Positions 45,370 through 53,558 of a stretch of 64,000 nt of DNA are shown here, in pieces. The stretch comes from a virus. The DNA lies in IMG/VR virus record IMGVR_UViG_3300022074_000030, positions 1-64,000 of that record; one strand, written 5' to 3'. The first letter of the stretch is position 1; every line of letters begins with the position of its first letter. The position numbers and the translations under genes are program-made. The notes beneath the pieces were generated by a model. The model was not told the DNA's origin and searched no databases. It saw nothing but the letters and a program-made list of their open reading frames with translations.

Positions 45370-45552
45370 TTATGTTTTATCTCTTTGAATAGCATCTGGT
45401 CCAGAGTTAGATGATAACTCTGAACTTTTATTTTGCAAAGCATCCAGCTGCGCTCTAAGTTCTTTTATACGATTATATAAAGTATACTTTTCTTTAGTTT
45501 CTTCAGCTAGTTGCTTTTTAAGTAGATCAATATTAGTGAAAGGTTTCTTCAT
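45370..45552 (-). CDS. Small coiled-coil protein
   Basis: This 60-residue protein starts MKKPFTNIDLLKKQLAEETK at 45552. The longer reading frame would lie inside the upstream gene. A coiled coil spans about residues 10-44 (LYNRIKELRAQLDALQNKSS), followed by a Ser-rich end. It overlaps the upstream 66-residue gene by 20 bases. Function is unknown. Confidence 0.55.
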   Translation of the reverse strand: MKKPFTNIDLLKKQLAEETKEKYTLYNRIKELRAQLDALQNKSSELSSNSGPDAIQRDKT

Positions 45553-45733
45553 CTTCAACTTCCTCCAACTTAAATATAAATTCGATACCGTTATCATTAT
45601 GAGATTGATGAACCATTTCGCCAAGCTCATAGTCTTGATCTTCAACGGTAAAAACTATTTCATTTTCGTCATTAAATTTTTTAGCGGTTGCTTTTTTGAA
45701 ATCGATAATATTGGATTTATTTTTTTTAGACAT
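45533..45733 (-). CDS. Small acidic hypothetical protein
   Basis: This 66-residue protein starts MSKKNKSNIIDFKKATAKKF and ends in an acidic segment (FKLEEVEDEETFH). It is the first gene after the early promoter at 45819-45847, with AGGAGAA upstream. No family recognised. Confidence 0.6.
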   Translation of the reverse strand: MSKKNKSNIIDFKKATAKKFNDENEIVFTVEDQDYELGEMVHQSHNDNGIEFIFKLEEVEDEETFH

Positions 45734-45818
45734 TAGTTTCTCCTGTATTTAGTTACTATGTTCCTGTACCAATTGCTGGTGCAGATGTGTTCTAAATACT
45801 TTTTTACTTTATAGATCT

Positions 45819-45847
45819 ATTATACTATAGTTTTCAACAAAAGTAAA
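45819..45847 (-). promoter_or_regulatory. Early sigma70-type promoter (TTTACT - 17 - TATAAT)
   Basis: TTTACT at 45842-45847 and TATAAT at 45819-45824 (minus strand) are spaced 17 bases, inside TTTTTCCTTTACT. It shares extended sequence with the promoters at 44446, 45298 and 48770. Confidence 0.83.
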
Positions 45848-45858
45848 GGAAAAAGTGA

Positions 45859-46260
45859 TTAACTTGTTAAATGCTTCGCGTGTATTTTACAACCTATAAA
45901 GTTGTTATAATAATCTTCACGTAATAGTACATCATTATCAAATTGTAGTTTTGCTTCATGATATGACATATCACCTTTAGTCTTACAGAGTCTTAAGATC
46001 TTTCGACTGAAGGTTTTCTCTCCTCGTGATTCCACAAGTCTACGTACTTCATCTGATGATCCGTAATATTCTTTCCAGTCAGATTCAGTACGTGTTCGTA
46101 CGCGTCTCTTACGTGTTTTAGTGATGGGGAGCGTTTTAGGTTTCCAGAAATTCTTCTTTCCAATATATTTTTTACCGGTGTCGATTTCTGTGATTTCGTA
46201 TACAAAGCCTTGATACTCCTCTGGCGTAGTTTCAAATAGTTTATTATTGTAATGCCACAT
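45859..46260 (-). CDS. GIY-YIG endonuclease, SegE-like
   Basis: The 133-residue protein has the GIY-YIG pattern in GFVYEITEIDTGKKYIGKKN (VY at residues 20-21, YIG at 32-34), then the basic RKRRVRTRTESDWKEYYGSS and SRKILRLCKTKGDMSYHEAK. It is similar to SegE-type phage endonucleases. It may act as a free-standing homing or recombination endonuclease. It lies next to the ribonucleotide reductase cluster, a usual location for such genes. No sign of an intron is seen in the neighbour genes. Confidence 0.82.
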   Translation of the reverse strand: MWHYNNKLFETTPEEYQGFVYEITEIDTGKKYIGKKNFWKPKTLPITKTRKRRVRTRTESDWKEYYGSSDEVRRLVESRGEKTFSRKILRLCKTKGDMSYHEAKLQFDNDVLLREDYYNNFIGCKIHAKHLTS

Positions 46261-46268
46261 AATGTTAT

Positions 46269-46397
46269 TTATTCAGATGATTCAACTTCCTCTGGCTCTG
46301 CTCTTCTTCCACACATTGAACAGAAAGTAGGTTCTTTGTAAGATGCTACATATGTTATTTCATCACACTCTTCACACTCTATTTTGTAATCCTTCAA
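46269..46397 (-). CDS. Tiny zinc-ribbon-like protein (TTG start)
   Basis: This 42-codon reading frame starts at TTG (46397), overlaps the upstream gene by 26 bases, and ends at 46269. It encodes CxxC pairs (IECEECDEITYVASYKEPTF, then CSMCGRR) followed by an acidic tail, a typical zinc-ribbon pattern. It is supported by the Cys spacing and tight coupling; the start is uncertain. It may be an RNA or protein binding factor. Confidence 0.6.
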   Translation of the reverse strand: MKDYKIECEECDEITYVASYKEPTFCSMCGRRAEPEEVESSE

Positions 46398-46536
46398 TGA
46401 TCTCTCTCTTTCTTCTATCAGATGCTTTAAACCACTCAGCTATTTCATGAGTAGTTCTTCCACATCCAATACATAGTTCATTTTCAACTTTACATATTTT
46501 TACGCAAGGTGAAACTATCTTAGAAGTCGATTTCAC
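46372..46536 (-). CDS. DUF1289-type Cys-rich protein
   Basis: The 54-residue protein has SPCVKICKVENELCIGCGRT and THEIAEWFKASDRRKREII, the DUF1289 signature with four Cys. The start is uncertain: GTG at 46536 is chosen because AGGTGG lies upstream in the 3' end of the reductase gene. A longer form from 46578 is possible. DUF1289 proteins are small soluble proteins of unknown function, often near iron-sulfur or redox genes. It overlaps the reductase stop by 17 bases. Confidence 0.78.
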   Translation of the reverse strand: MKSTSKIVSPCVKICKVENELCIGCGRTTHEIAEWFKASDRRKREIIEGLQNRV

Positions 46537-48733
46537 AGGCACCACCTGCGCATGCGGCTGCAGCGAGTGTATCAACATCGGTATACTTCTTTTCTGTTAT
46601 ATCTTCTTTCCAATCAATTTGTTTTAAATTTGATTGAATCTTTTTCCATTTATGCAATAGGTATGCGTCTTTTAGACAACCTTCAGATACTTTAGTATCT
46701 CCATCACAATAATTATCTGCAAAGTTTTCAAATCTACGCACCCAATCTTTTCTAGCAGAATTCTCTGAAGACTCTACTGATAAGTCTAAACCAAAGCCTT
46801 GTGCAGTTGAACATGCATCCCATAGGTTTGGATATACTTTAAGTGCATCTACAACTAAGCCTGAAGCAAATATAGATGCATCACCATATTTCTTAACCAT
46901 AGTCTTGGAATCAATGACACCTGTATTAGGAGCTTGATTATAGTCTTTATCGCCAGTCATTGCTAAAAATGAAATACCTGCAAATGCATCACGATTTTCA
47001 TAAACATATTTTTCTACATTATCCCAATCATCTACAATGATAGTATTTGATACGTTATGTCTTATACCTTTATCTGCACAAAGATCTTCATTAGTACCAG
47101 TTTCAACCCAATGCTTTTGAGCTTTCTTAACAAGTTCAAGGTGTTTAATACCTAGCAAATCATCTTTATACATTGAACCTTTCTTAGGTAGTATTGGAAA
47201 TGAAACAACTACATCAGTACCTGTTGATGACCATACTGACTCTTCAACCATATATGGATTAGTCTTCATGATTGCTTGAGTAATTTCTGATTCTTTATTC
47301 ATCTGCACATTTCTAATGTACATATTCGAATGTTCGGCATGAATACCCGACGCTGTTTGTAATAATACGGATGCATTACCACTTGGTTTTACACAAGTTG
47401 TTCTTGCAGCTGCATTAATACCTATTATCTGTGCAACTTCTTTGTTAACTTCTTTAACAATTTTTGCACCTTTTTCAAGTATCTTTTCATTAAAAAGAAT
47501 ATCTGGATTATTCATCCATCCAGTTATGGAGACTCCAAGTAATGCTTCTCTATCGAATATCAATTTAGAAGTATCGGTTAAAAACTTAAAGTCTGTGTAC
47601 CCTGCTTGTAGGGTACCGAGGATAGACGCTGCTCGGCATGCCTTATAAAAGTCCTCCTCGGTATTGCATTTGCCTCCGTTGATTTCAGTTAGGTTGCAAC
47701 CTTGCCAACCTGACTTTTTATTGATCTGAGGATACATACCAATCTCCACACATGGATTTGTAGTATGTTCTGTAGACTCAACGAAAACGAATCCGGGTTC
47801 ACCAAATTGCTTGACTGATTCCATGATCTTTCCAAACTCTTCTGGTGTGGTCTTATCTCTTACAATAACTGCAGAGTTATTTGACCTTCCTCTTTGAGGA
47901 TTATCCATGAACCAATTACCAGTTTTAGCATTCATCATTTCTTCATCATCTGGTGAGAAAAGACAAATTGTTGCTGACCTACGTACGCCACCCGACAATA
48001 CAGCATCAGCTGCATGCATTGTAATATCATATGCGTTTATAGGTTTTAACGGTGTTGGTTCTTTGGAATCTAATACAATACCTTGAAGTAAATGTTCTAT
48101 TTTATCTAGTGATTTACGTAAACCTTCTGGTCCTGGTGCTTTAAAGCCGCCAGATATTTTAGCACCTTTAGGTCTTATTTGCGATAAATCAAAGAAAACT
48201 CTTCTTCCTTCGTAGTCTGGATATTTACCTCCACCAACGAAAAAAGATGACATTAAAATGTCTAATGCTGAAGCCCAACCTTCAATTGAATCTTCAACTA
48301 TATAACCTTTCGCTTGTTTAGTTCTATTTTGAATTTTCGGTAATTTTTTGATATGATGCTTTTGTACAGAGAAACCTGCACCAGCACCACATAACAAGAT
48401 ATAGAATACCTCGCCAAAAAATTCCGGCCTATTAATATATGAAGATGTACAGTTGTACATTCTCATTTGATGTTTCATTAATTGATCACCACCAAACTGT
48501 AGAGCTCTTTGAGCACCAAGAACACGCTGTTCTTTATATGCTGTACGTGCTTCTTCTACAAATGGTTGTAGTCTATTATTATTAGTAATATAGTTTTGTT
48601 CGTGCATATCGATTACACGATCTACAGCCTCATCCCAAGTTTCATATCTTCCTTCGCTCTCTTTATATCTTGAGTAGCCTTCGTAAAACTTCGTTTGAGA
48701 CAAAAAATTCCTTGTGTCAACAAATTGTTGCAT
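46520..48733 (-). CDS. nrdJ: Class II (B12-dependent) ribonucleotide reductase
   Basis: The 737-residue protein has almost the length of the monomeric Lactobacillus enzyme (739). It has the N-x-C-x-E core (NPCVEIG, C328 and E330), a second Cys in GCNLTE (C346), an N-terminal Cys in MYNCTSSY (C95), and the C-terminal CAGGACEIDF pair (C728/C733) that shuttles electrons. It converts ribonucleotides to deoxyribonucleotides with adenosylcobalamin and needs no oxygen or diiron partner. It supplies dNTPs for phage replication; the host must provide B12. It is driven by the early promoter at 48770-48798. Confidence 0.93.
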   Translation of the reverse strand: MQQFVDTRNFLSQTKFYEGYSRYKESEGRYETWDEAVDRVIDMHEQNYITNNNRLQPFVEEARTAYKEQRVLGAQRALQFGGDQLMKHQMRMYNCTSSYINRPEFFGEVFYILLCGAGAGFSVQKHHIKKLPKIQNRTKQAKGYIVEDSIEGWASALDILMSSFFVGGGKYPDYEGRRVFFDLSQIRPKGAKISGGFKAPGPEGLRKSLDKIEHLLQGIVLDSKEPTPLKPINAYDITMHAADAVLSGGVRRSATICLFSPDDEEMMNAKTGNWFMDNPQRGRSNNSAVIVRDKTTPEEFGKIMESVKQFGEPGFVFVESTEHTTNPCVEIGMYPQINKKSGWQGCNLTEINGGKCNTEEDFYKACRAASILGTLQAGYTDFKFLTDTSKLIFDREALLGVSITGWMNNPDILFNEKILEKGAKIVKEVNKEVAQIIGINAAARTTCVKPSGNASVLLQTASGIHAEHSNMYIRNVQMNKESEITQAIMKTNPYMVEESVWSSTGTDVVVSFPILPKKGSMYKDDLLGIKHLELVKKAQKHWVETGTNEDLCADKGIRHNVSNTIIVDDWDNVEKYVYENRDAFAGISFLAMTGDKDYNQAPNTGVIDSKTMVKKYGDASIFASGLVVDALKVYPNLWDACSTAQGFGLDLSVESSENSARKDWVRRFENFADNYCDGDTKVSEGCLKDAYLLHKWKKIQSNLKQIDWKEDITEKKYTDVDTLAAAACAGGACEIDF

Positions 48734-48769
48734 CTCGTTTACCTCTTACCTTTTTGATTATTTGTATCT

Positions 48770-48798
48770 ATTATATATTAAAAATGAATCTTTGTAAA
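48770..48798 (-). promoter_or_regulatory. Early sigma70-type promoter (TTTACA - 17 - TATAAT)
   Basis: TTTACA at 48793-48798 and TATAAT at 48770-48775 (minus strand), 17 bases apart, preceded by AGTCC. It drives nrdJ, which starts 37 bases downstream. Confidence 0.84.
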
Positions 48799-48805
48799 GG
48801 ACTTT

Positions 48806-49021
48806 TTAATCATTTTTTGAAAAATATTTTTCTATCATTTCAATTCTATCATGTGCCGAAGCCATCTTATCGAGTTCTGCAATTACAGCTTCAGTTACAT
48901 CACTGTGTTCTCCTATACCGGCCGGCATAGTTTGGTATACTTTAATGTTAGCCTTATGTACTTCAAGTTGTCCTTCAGCATGTTTCTTAGCTGCTAATAA
49001 TAAATGATCGCCTGCTTTCAA
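48806..49021 (-). CDS. Small conserved helical protein
   Basis: This 71-residue protein starts MKAGDHLLLAAKKHAEGQLE and has VAIAELDKMASAHDRIEMIE-like helices in its second half. Small proteins of this form are common in cyanophages and pelagic phages, with no known function. It is the last gene before the nrdJ promoter. Confidence 0.62.
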   Translation of the reverse strand: MKAGDHLLLAAKKHAEGQLEVHKANIKVYQTMPAGIGEHSDVTEAVIAELDKMASAHDRIEMIEKYFSKND

Positions 49022-49030
49022 TTTAATCTC

Positions 49031-49621
49031 CTATATGATTTTTGCGTTTACTTTTCTATGTTTATTCCAAGCAACAAATCCACCTATTCTTAAAGCCCAA
49101 TAAGCTAATTTATTTAATAGATGAAATCCATTTTGCTCAATGTTAATATCACGAAATATTAGATCTGCTTTTTTCTGAGTAATATTTCCTATAGTTTTCT
49201 TTTTAGTTTTAGTATTTTTCAATAATGTTTCATACTTGTATGCAAAGTCATGTACTAATCCACCCATTAACAATACGCCTGTAGGTGATAGCCACGTATG
49301 TAAGAATTTTGGAATAGATGCACCGTCAAAAGTAAATCCTGCTGGAATGACATACCAATCTCCTTCCATTCTAAAAACCCAGTCTTCTGCAACCGTCCAA
49401 TTACGTGTACCCATTAGCCACATCCATATTGCTCCCCAAAAACCTTTACCTGCTGTAGGTATTGCTATAGGTTGTAGCTTTGGCATTTCTTTATATTCAA
49501 ATCCAATAATGACATCATCACAATCAACACCGAACATGTTAACTATAAATCCAATAATAATTAGTACACCAACCACAGTAAATTGCCACCACGTGACAAG
49601 TTGATCTATTATAAATTCCAT
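49031..49621 (-). CDS. DUF1353-type protein with N-terminal membrane segment
   Basis: In this 196-residue protein an N-terminal hydrophobic segment (WWQFTVVGVLIIIGFIVNMF) is followed by the DUF1353 pattern with a Trp-rich strand (GDWYVIPAGFTFDGASIPKF) and a conserved HDF (GLVHDFAYKYE). DUF1353 proteins are frequent in phage lysis or structural loci. It follows the o-spanin gene, sharing one base (TAATG). It is probably inner-membrane attached; the role is unproven but lysis-related by context. Confidence 0.7.
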   Translation of the reverse strand: MEFIIDQLVTWWQFTVVGVLIIIGFIVNMFGVDCDDVIIGFEYKEMPKLQPIAIPTAGKGFWGAIWMWLMGTRNWTVAEDWVFRMEGDWYVIPAGFTFDGASIPKFLHTWLSPTGVLLMGGLVHDFAYKYETLLKNTKTKKKTIGNITQKKADLIFRDINIEQNGFHLLNKLAYWALRIGGFVAWNKHRKVNAKII

Positions 49622-50016
49622 TACTTTTTCTCCTCTTTAGGTTTTACAGCTTTCTCATAATAAATTATGATTTCTTTCTGTTGATTTAAGTATCTTCTCA
49701 TTTCTGCAATATTTATTGCTAAGTTTTCATAATCTTTCATACTTAATGCAACATAAGCTAAGTCACCGTAAACTTCTTTAAAGTCCTTTACAAACTCTTC
49801 GTAATTATCTTTAGTGACTACAAAAACTCGAGTATTATTTAGTCTTAATGGTTTTGGTCTCGCTACTACTGGTATCGTTATTTGTTCTATCTTCGTTACC
49901 GTCTTTATTTCCGGTTCCATCCTCAGGCCGCTGCAACCAGCTAGGCTTGTTAGACTTATCAACATTACGACCAGTTTCTTCCATGATACCTTGCCACAAT
50001 TTAAAACTTGCGCCAT
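49621..50016 (-). CDS. o-spanin-like lipoprotein (Rz1-like)
   Basis: This 131-residue protein has a basic N-terminal signal peptide ending in a lipobox (SLTSLAGC, C28), then a short Pro-containing region (TIPVVARPKPL) and a helical C-terminus (EIIIYYEKAV). It overlaps the i-spanin gene by 182 bases in another frame, the classical nested Rz/Rz1 layout. It is expected in the outer membrane. It would join with the i-spanin partner to fuse membranes at lysis. Confidence 0.75.
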   Translation of the reverse strand: MAQVLNCGKVSWKKLVVMLISLTSLAGCSGLRMEPEIKTVTKIEQITIPVVARPKPLRLNNTRVFVVTKDNYEEFVKDFKEVYGDLAYVALSMKDYENLAINIAEMRRYLNQQKEIIIYYEKAVKPKEEKK

Positions 50017-50341
50017 TCATCTTTCCTTCTAAAACTTTTGAATCTTTTAAAGCTTCTACTACTAAATCTAGTTTACTTAATTTTTCTCTAAGTTCATCAC
50101 CATAAGCTTCTGCATTTTGTAATTTAATTTGCAGTTTGTTATTTAGATCAGACATCTTTTGAATATTACCCTTTAAAGCTGTAATACTTTTTTCAGATGT
50201 TTCAACTGCCGCTGTAAGCGTAGCATTATTTTTAGTGAGAACTGCTATTCTGTTTTGAGTAGTGTCATAGTAATATTTTGCGCCATAACCTACTATACCG
50301 ATTATGCCGATAATGAATATTAGAATATATAGCCTAGCCAT
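49835..50341 (-). CDS. i-spanin-like protein (Rz-like)
   Basis: The 168-residue protein has one N-terminal membrane segment (YILIFIIGIIGIVGYGAKYY), then a long periplasmic coiled coil (LTAAVETSEKSITALKGNIQ, LNNKLQIKLQNAEAYGDELR) and a low-complexity polar C-terminus. Architecture and overlap with the lipoprotein gene fit an i-spanin. Together with the o-spanin it should span the periplasm after endolysin action. No endolysin or holin is recognised next to it. Confidence 0.75.
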   Translation of the reverse strand: MARLYILIFIIGIIGIVGYGAKYYYDTTQNRIAVLTKNNATLTAAVETSEKSITALKGNIQKMSDLNNKLQIKLQNAEAYGDELREKLSKLDLVVEALKDSKVLEGKMNGASFKLWQGIMEETGRNVDKSNKPSWLQRPEDGTGNKDGNEDRTNNDTSSSETKTIKTK

Positions 50342-51128
50342 AATGGTCTTCGATGTATTTTCTAAATTTCTTTAAGAGCACTGGAAATTTATCTCTACGT
50401 AATCTTTTATCGTGTACATGCCTTGGACCCATGGCTGTCGTTGCGGGGTTTGGAATTGATGCAGTACTCGTTGAAGGGACATCTTCACTCGCAGCTTGAG
50501 CTGATCTCATGTTTTCTGGAGAAGGTGCACCTTTTTCACCTTTCTTTCTCATTCTTTTTCCAGATGCTCTACGCATACGAATGTTATGCCATAAACCTTT
50601 ATTTTTTTCTTCAATGTTTTCTTTTTGCATAGCTTTTGTCTTCTTCTTCATTTTGTTTATAAATGCTCGATAAACAGCTGCTGGTCCGGCTTTACCCATA
50701 ACTCTCGCTCTTTGTTCCATTGCAATTGCTGCTTGTATTTGATGAGCATGTTTTTTACCTGAGTTTTTTATTTTAGCTACCGATGCTTTAGCATCATCAA
50801 CAGTAGCAAACTTCAAACCATGAATCGTGCCTTTTGGATTCTCATCAGTATATAAATCACTATGTTTTTTACTATTAGCTGCTTGGCCTTTCTTTCTTGG
50901 TATTCTTTTTGTGGCTTCCATCATATCGGTTTTTGCGCTTTTACCTGATTGTTTTACAACTCGTAAAGGATTGCCTACTAAAGGTTCATATTTTTTCTGT
51001 GCAGCTTTAGCTTTCGTTTCAGAACTATAATATGCAAATGTATAACGAGACTTTGGAGCACTTGGTTGTACCACAACATGTGTATATTGTTTTACTTTGT
51101 CACCTTTTTGTCTACCAGCTATTCTCAT
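50334..51128 (-). CDS. Lysine-rich conserved protein, late operon
   Basis: This 264-residue basic protein has a THVVVQPSAPKSRYTFAYYS start region, TIHGLKFATVDDAKASVAKI, QIQAAIAMEQRARVMGKAGP, AAVYRAFINKMKKKTKAMQK, and RRASGKRMRKKGEKGAPSPE near the C-terminus. Related blocks occur in basic proteins of many marine phages, whose function is unknown. In this late operon it may be an internal head protein. It overlaps both neighbours. Confidence 0.7.
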   Translation of the reverse strand: MRIAGRQKGDKVKQYTHVVVQPSAPKSRYTFAYYSSETKAKAAQKKYEPLVGNPLRVVKQSGKSAKTDMMEATKRIPRKKGQAANSKKHSDLYTDENPKGTIHGLKFATVDDAKASVAKIKNSGKKHAHQIQAAIAMEQRARVMGKAGPAAVYRAFINKMKKKTKAMQKENIEEKNKGLWHNIRMRRASGKRMRKKGEKGAPSPENMRSAQAASEDVPSTSTASIPNPATTAMGPRHVHDKRLRRDKFPVLLKKFRKYIEDHYG

Positions 51129-51706
51129 CTAATTAATTCGCTTGCAGTTACATATACTTGTTTGTTTGTATTTACGTGTAATGCTTCATATATATCTACA
51201 CCAAAGACATCACCTACAGGATAACATTCATCTTGTATTCGTACTTGATCTTTTGGCCAAACTAACTCTGCACAAGATTCATTTATAAGTTTAGCATTCT
51301 TAACTCTGTAAATGCCCGGTGATAATTGTTTTTCATCTAGCACAAACCATTCATTCTTCTCATTTAAAAAATCTAATACTTCGATGTGACATTTTTCACA
51401 AATATTTTCTATTCCTTTTTGTCCGACTTTTTCTTTAATGAGGAAAAGCGCTGACGCAAAAGATCCGAGTTTACTTCCACCTCCTGGAAGTTTTGCAACG
51501 AGCCTTTTAAGGTTAGCGGCAAGGCGAATAAAAGGAGTATAAGCAGACTTTTTTTCATCGTCGTCCAATTTTACATCTTTCTGTCTTTTACCGTTTTCAT
51601 CAATGATACCTAATTTATAAGCGTCCCAATCTTTCCAATCCATAGCCATCATGCGTATGAATCGAAAAGTGTATGTAATGTCTGCCGCTCTTTTTAGTAT
51701 TCCCAT
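51125..51706 (-). CDS. Conserved hypothetical protein (T4-like marine phages)
   Basis: This 193-residue protein starts MGILKRAADITYTFRFIRMM and continues AMDWKDWDAYKLGIIDENGK, then IRLAANLKRLVAKLPGGGSK and a two-Cys ICEKCHIEVLDFL. The first block is highly conserved in marine T4-like phages (recalled pattern). Function is not known. Position in the late operon suggests a virion or assembly role. Confidence 0.72.
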   Translation of the reverse strand: MGILKRAADITYTFRFIRMMAMDWKDWDAYKLGIIDENGKRQKDVKLDDDEKKSAYTPFIRLAANLKRLVAKLPGGGSKLGSFASALFLIKEKVGQKGIENICEKCHIEVLDFLNEKNEWFVLDEKQLSPGIYRVKNAKLINESCAELVWPKDQVRIQDECYPVGDVFGVDIYEALHVNTNKQVYVTASELIR

Positions 51707-52074
51707 TAAATCTTCCTTAAAACATCAACCACATTAGGATCCATCGTAATTCCTGTATATTGATCATTTGTAATATAATTTAAAAATATTAAAAATGGTT
51801 TCACTACTGGCCAATGCTTTTCTTCTAATTTTAAATCTAATATATTCAAAGCAGCTTCAATACCAAACATATTAAAAATCACTATTAAATGATTTAATAT
51901 AAGTCGTTCAGATAATTCGTCTGATTCGATATAACGATTCAATAATCTCTTGATATATTTGAATCTTTTCAAATCTTCATTGAAATCATCTATATCAGAA
52001 AACTTTGGGTTACTATAGTGCTTAGCTGCATACAGTATCAAATTCTTTTCAGTTAGTTCTTTAAATCTTAACAT
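51706..52074 (-). CDS. Conserved hypothetical helical protein
   Basis: This 122-residue protein starts MLRFKELTEKNLILYAAKHY and contains YIKRLLNRYIESDELSERLI and LNHLIVIFNMFGIEAALNIL. Nearly all-helical, basic then acidic. It is a recurrent small protein of marine T4-like phages; its role is unknown. The start ATG shares one base with the next gene stop. Confidence 0.7.
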   Translation of the reverse strand: MLRFKELTEKNLILYAAKHYSNPKFSDIDDFNEDLKRFKYIKRLLNRYIESDELSERLILNHLIVIFNMFGIEAALNILDLKLEEKHWPVVKPFLIFLNYITNDQYTGITMDPNVVDVLRKI

Positions 52075-52093
52075 AAAAATATATATTCAAAAT

Positions 52094-52429
52094 TTAAAGT
52101 ACTTCTTTAAGCTCCTGAATTAAATCTGCCTTATTTTTTCTTCTATCAAGTTCAACGCCGTGTTCACGTCCTATTGCTTCAAGTTCTATCTTTGTCATAG
52201 ACCCTAACTCACTTGGGAGTGTATCATCTACAATAAGTTCTGCAGTAGCTTCTTCCATTGTTGTAGGAGATTCCTTTAGCATAGAGACTGTAGGTTTAAC
52301 ACCGTAATATTCATCTATTTGATCACTTGTTATTTTCCTTGAAACCAATAGTTCATTTGTCCTAGGATGTCTCCAACCAGATGGAGTAGGTACTGCATCT
52401 TTTTGAAAGTTAGGTGGTGATATTGCCAT
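52094..52429 (-). CDS. Small protein with C-terminal HeH/LEM-like helix pair
   Basis: This 111-residue protein has an N-terminal half with TPSGWRHPRTNELLVSRKIT. It ends MTKIELEAIGREHGVELDRR plus KNKADLIQELKEVL, the HeH/LEM-like helix-extended-helix found in many phage structural proteins and thought to bind protein or DNA. It is in the late operon next to the lysine-rich proteins. Confidence 0.72.
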   Translation of the reverse strand: MAISPPNFQKDAVPTPSGWRHPRTNELLVSRKITSDQIDEYYGVKPTVSMLKESPTTMEEATAELIVDDTLPSELGSMTKIELEAIGREHGVELDRRKNKADLIQELKEVL

Positions 52430-52440
52430 ATTATTTCCTT

Positions 52441-53547
52441 TTACTTATAAATTTCAGGGTGCATTGTTTTATGCTCCCCATCATAATGTTTCTTTAAGTA
52501 CTTTTGTAAGTTAGCTTTAGTACCAGTAGCATCTACTGCCATTGGACCAGCTTTTGGATTTTTCTTGATAGTGATACCATGCTTTTTTTCATGGCTACCT
52601 GCTTTGCCTGTAGTGTGATCAATATCAACAGTATGAATTTTATTCATGTCTTCAACCATTGCTACAGCATCTAATAAGCTATTGTTTATCTTCTTTCCAA
52701 ACATTCCGTATTCTTCGGCTGTAACTATTTTTGCAGATGGATCTTTTACTGGTGTTGCACTAGGTTTGATACTAAGATCACCTTTGTTCTGATCACCTTT
52801 TCTCATCTTCTTTCCGGGTGCACTTTTCTTGATAGCATCTGCAGTATCTTTTGCAGCTTTCATACCATCGGCTTCAACACTCTTTGGTGTTTTCATCATG
52901 TCCATTGCACCTTTAGAAGACTTTTGCTTTTCATCATACTCTTCTGGTTTAGTTGCACTCTTATAATGAGCTGCTCTATCACCTTCGTATAATGACATTA
53001 GTTTTTCTCTAAAAGACATTGTGCTCTCTTTAGCGAGTTTAGTGTGCGACACTAGCTTCGGAAAACTATGCTTAGGTTTACCTGTCTTAAATTTTCCAGC
53101 GTCTTTAGTTGTTCCAATAGCTGTCTGACTTAATGAATGAGCATCTTTAGCAGCTTTCTTATATTCTCCTTTACTATCATAAGAAGATAAATTACGAGCT
53201 TGTATATGAGCAGCATGTGCTTGTTTATGAATATCGATAGCGCGGCCGTGCATATCTTCGTCATCATAATTATGATTTCCATGATGAAATTCGGAATTAT
53301 GACGCATAGCGTGGCTTTTATGAGCCTTTGCCATGTCATTATGATAACTAAAGCTTTCGTTAACTGATTCTTTTTGATCTGCAATTTTATTTGCTAAATC
53401 TTTTTTCATAGTGACCGGATGAGTCTTTCCACCAAAGCTGAAATTCTTCTTTCCGTCTTTTGCCGCTGCAGCTGCCGCGCCATGGAAGGCAGTTCTTTCA
53501 TTTGCTGGAATATCTTCAGGTATATGATACTTGAAACTTTCTTCCAT
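52441..53547 (-). CDS. Lysine/histidine-rich protein, candidate internal head protein
   Basis: This 368-residue protein (the ATG at 53547 is preceded by AAGGAGA) starts MEESFKYHIPED, followed by AFHGAAAAAAKDGKKNFSFG. It has His-rich low-complexity stretches (ESFSYHNDMAKAHKSHAMRH) and an internal MSFREKLMSLYEGDR. The many lysines and I-P-E / L-Y-E sites resemble substrates of the T4 prohead protease. Internal head protein is the best guess; other families cannot be ruled out. Confidence 0.65.
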   Translation of the reverse strand: MEESFKYHIPEDIPANERTAFHGAAAAAAKDGKKNFSFGGKTHPVTMKKDLANKIADQKESVNESFSYHNDMAKAHKSHAMRHNSEFHHGNHNYDDEDMHGRAIDIHKQAHAAHIQARNLSSYDSKGEYKKAAKDAHSLSQTAIGTTKDAGKFKTGKPKHSFPKLVSHTKLAKESTMSFREKLMSLYEGDRAAHYKSATKPEEYDEKQKSSKGAMDMMKTPKSVEADGMKAAKDTADAIKKSAPGKKMRKGDQNKGDLSIKPSATPVKDPSAKIVTAEEYGMFGKKINNSLLDAVAMVEDMNKIHTVDIDHTTGKAGSHEKKHGITIKKNPKAGPMAVDATGTKANLQKYLKKHYDGEHKTMHPEIYK

Positions 53548-53558
53548 TTTTTTCTCCT

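Noticed and set aside
45859-46260. Intron-borne homing endonuclease
   Set aside because: Flanking genes are small and complete, and nrdJ is uninterrupted, so a free-standing gene is the simpler reading.
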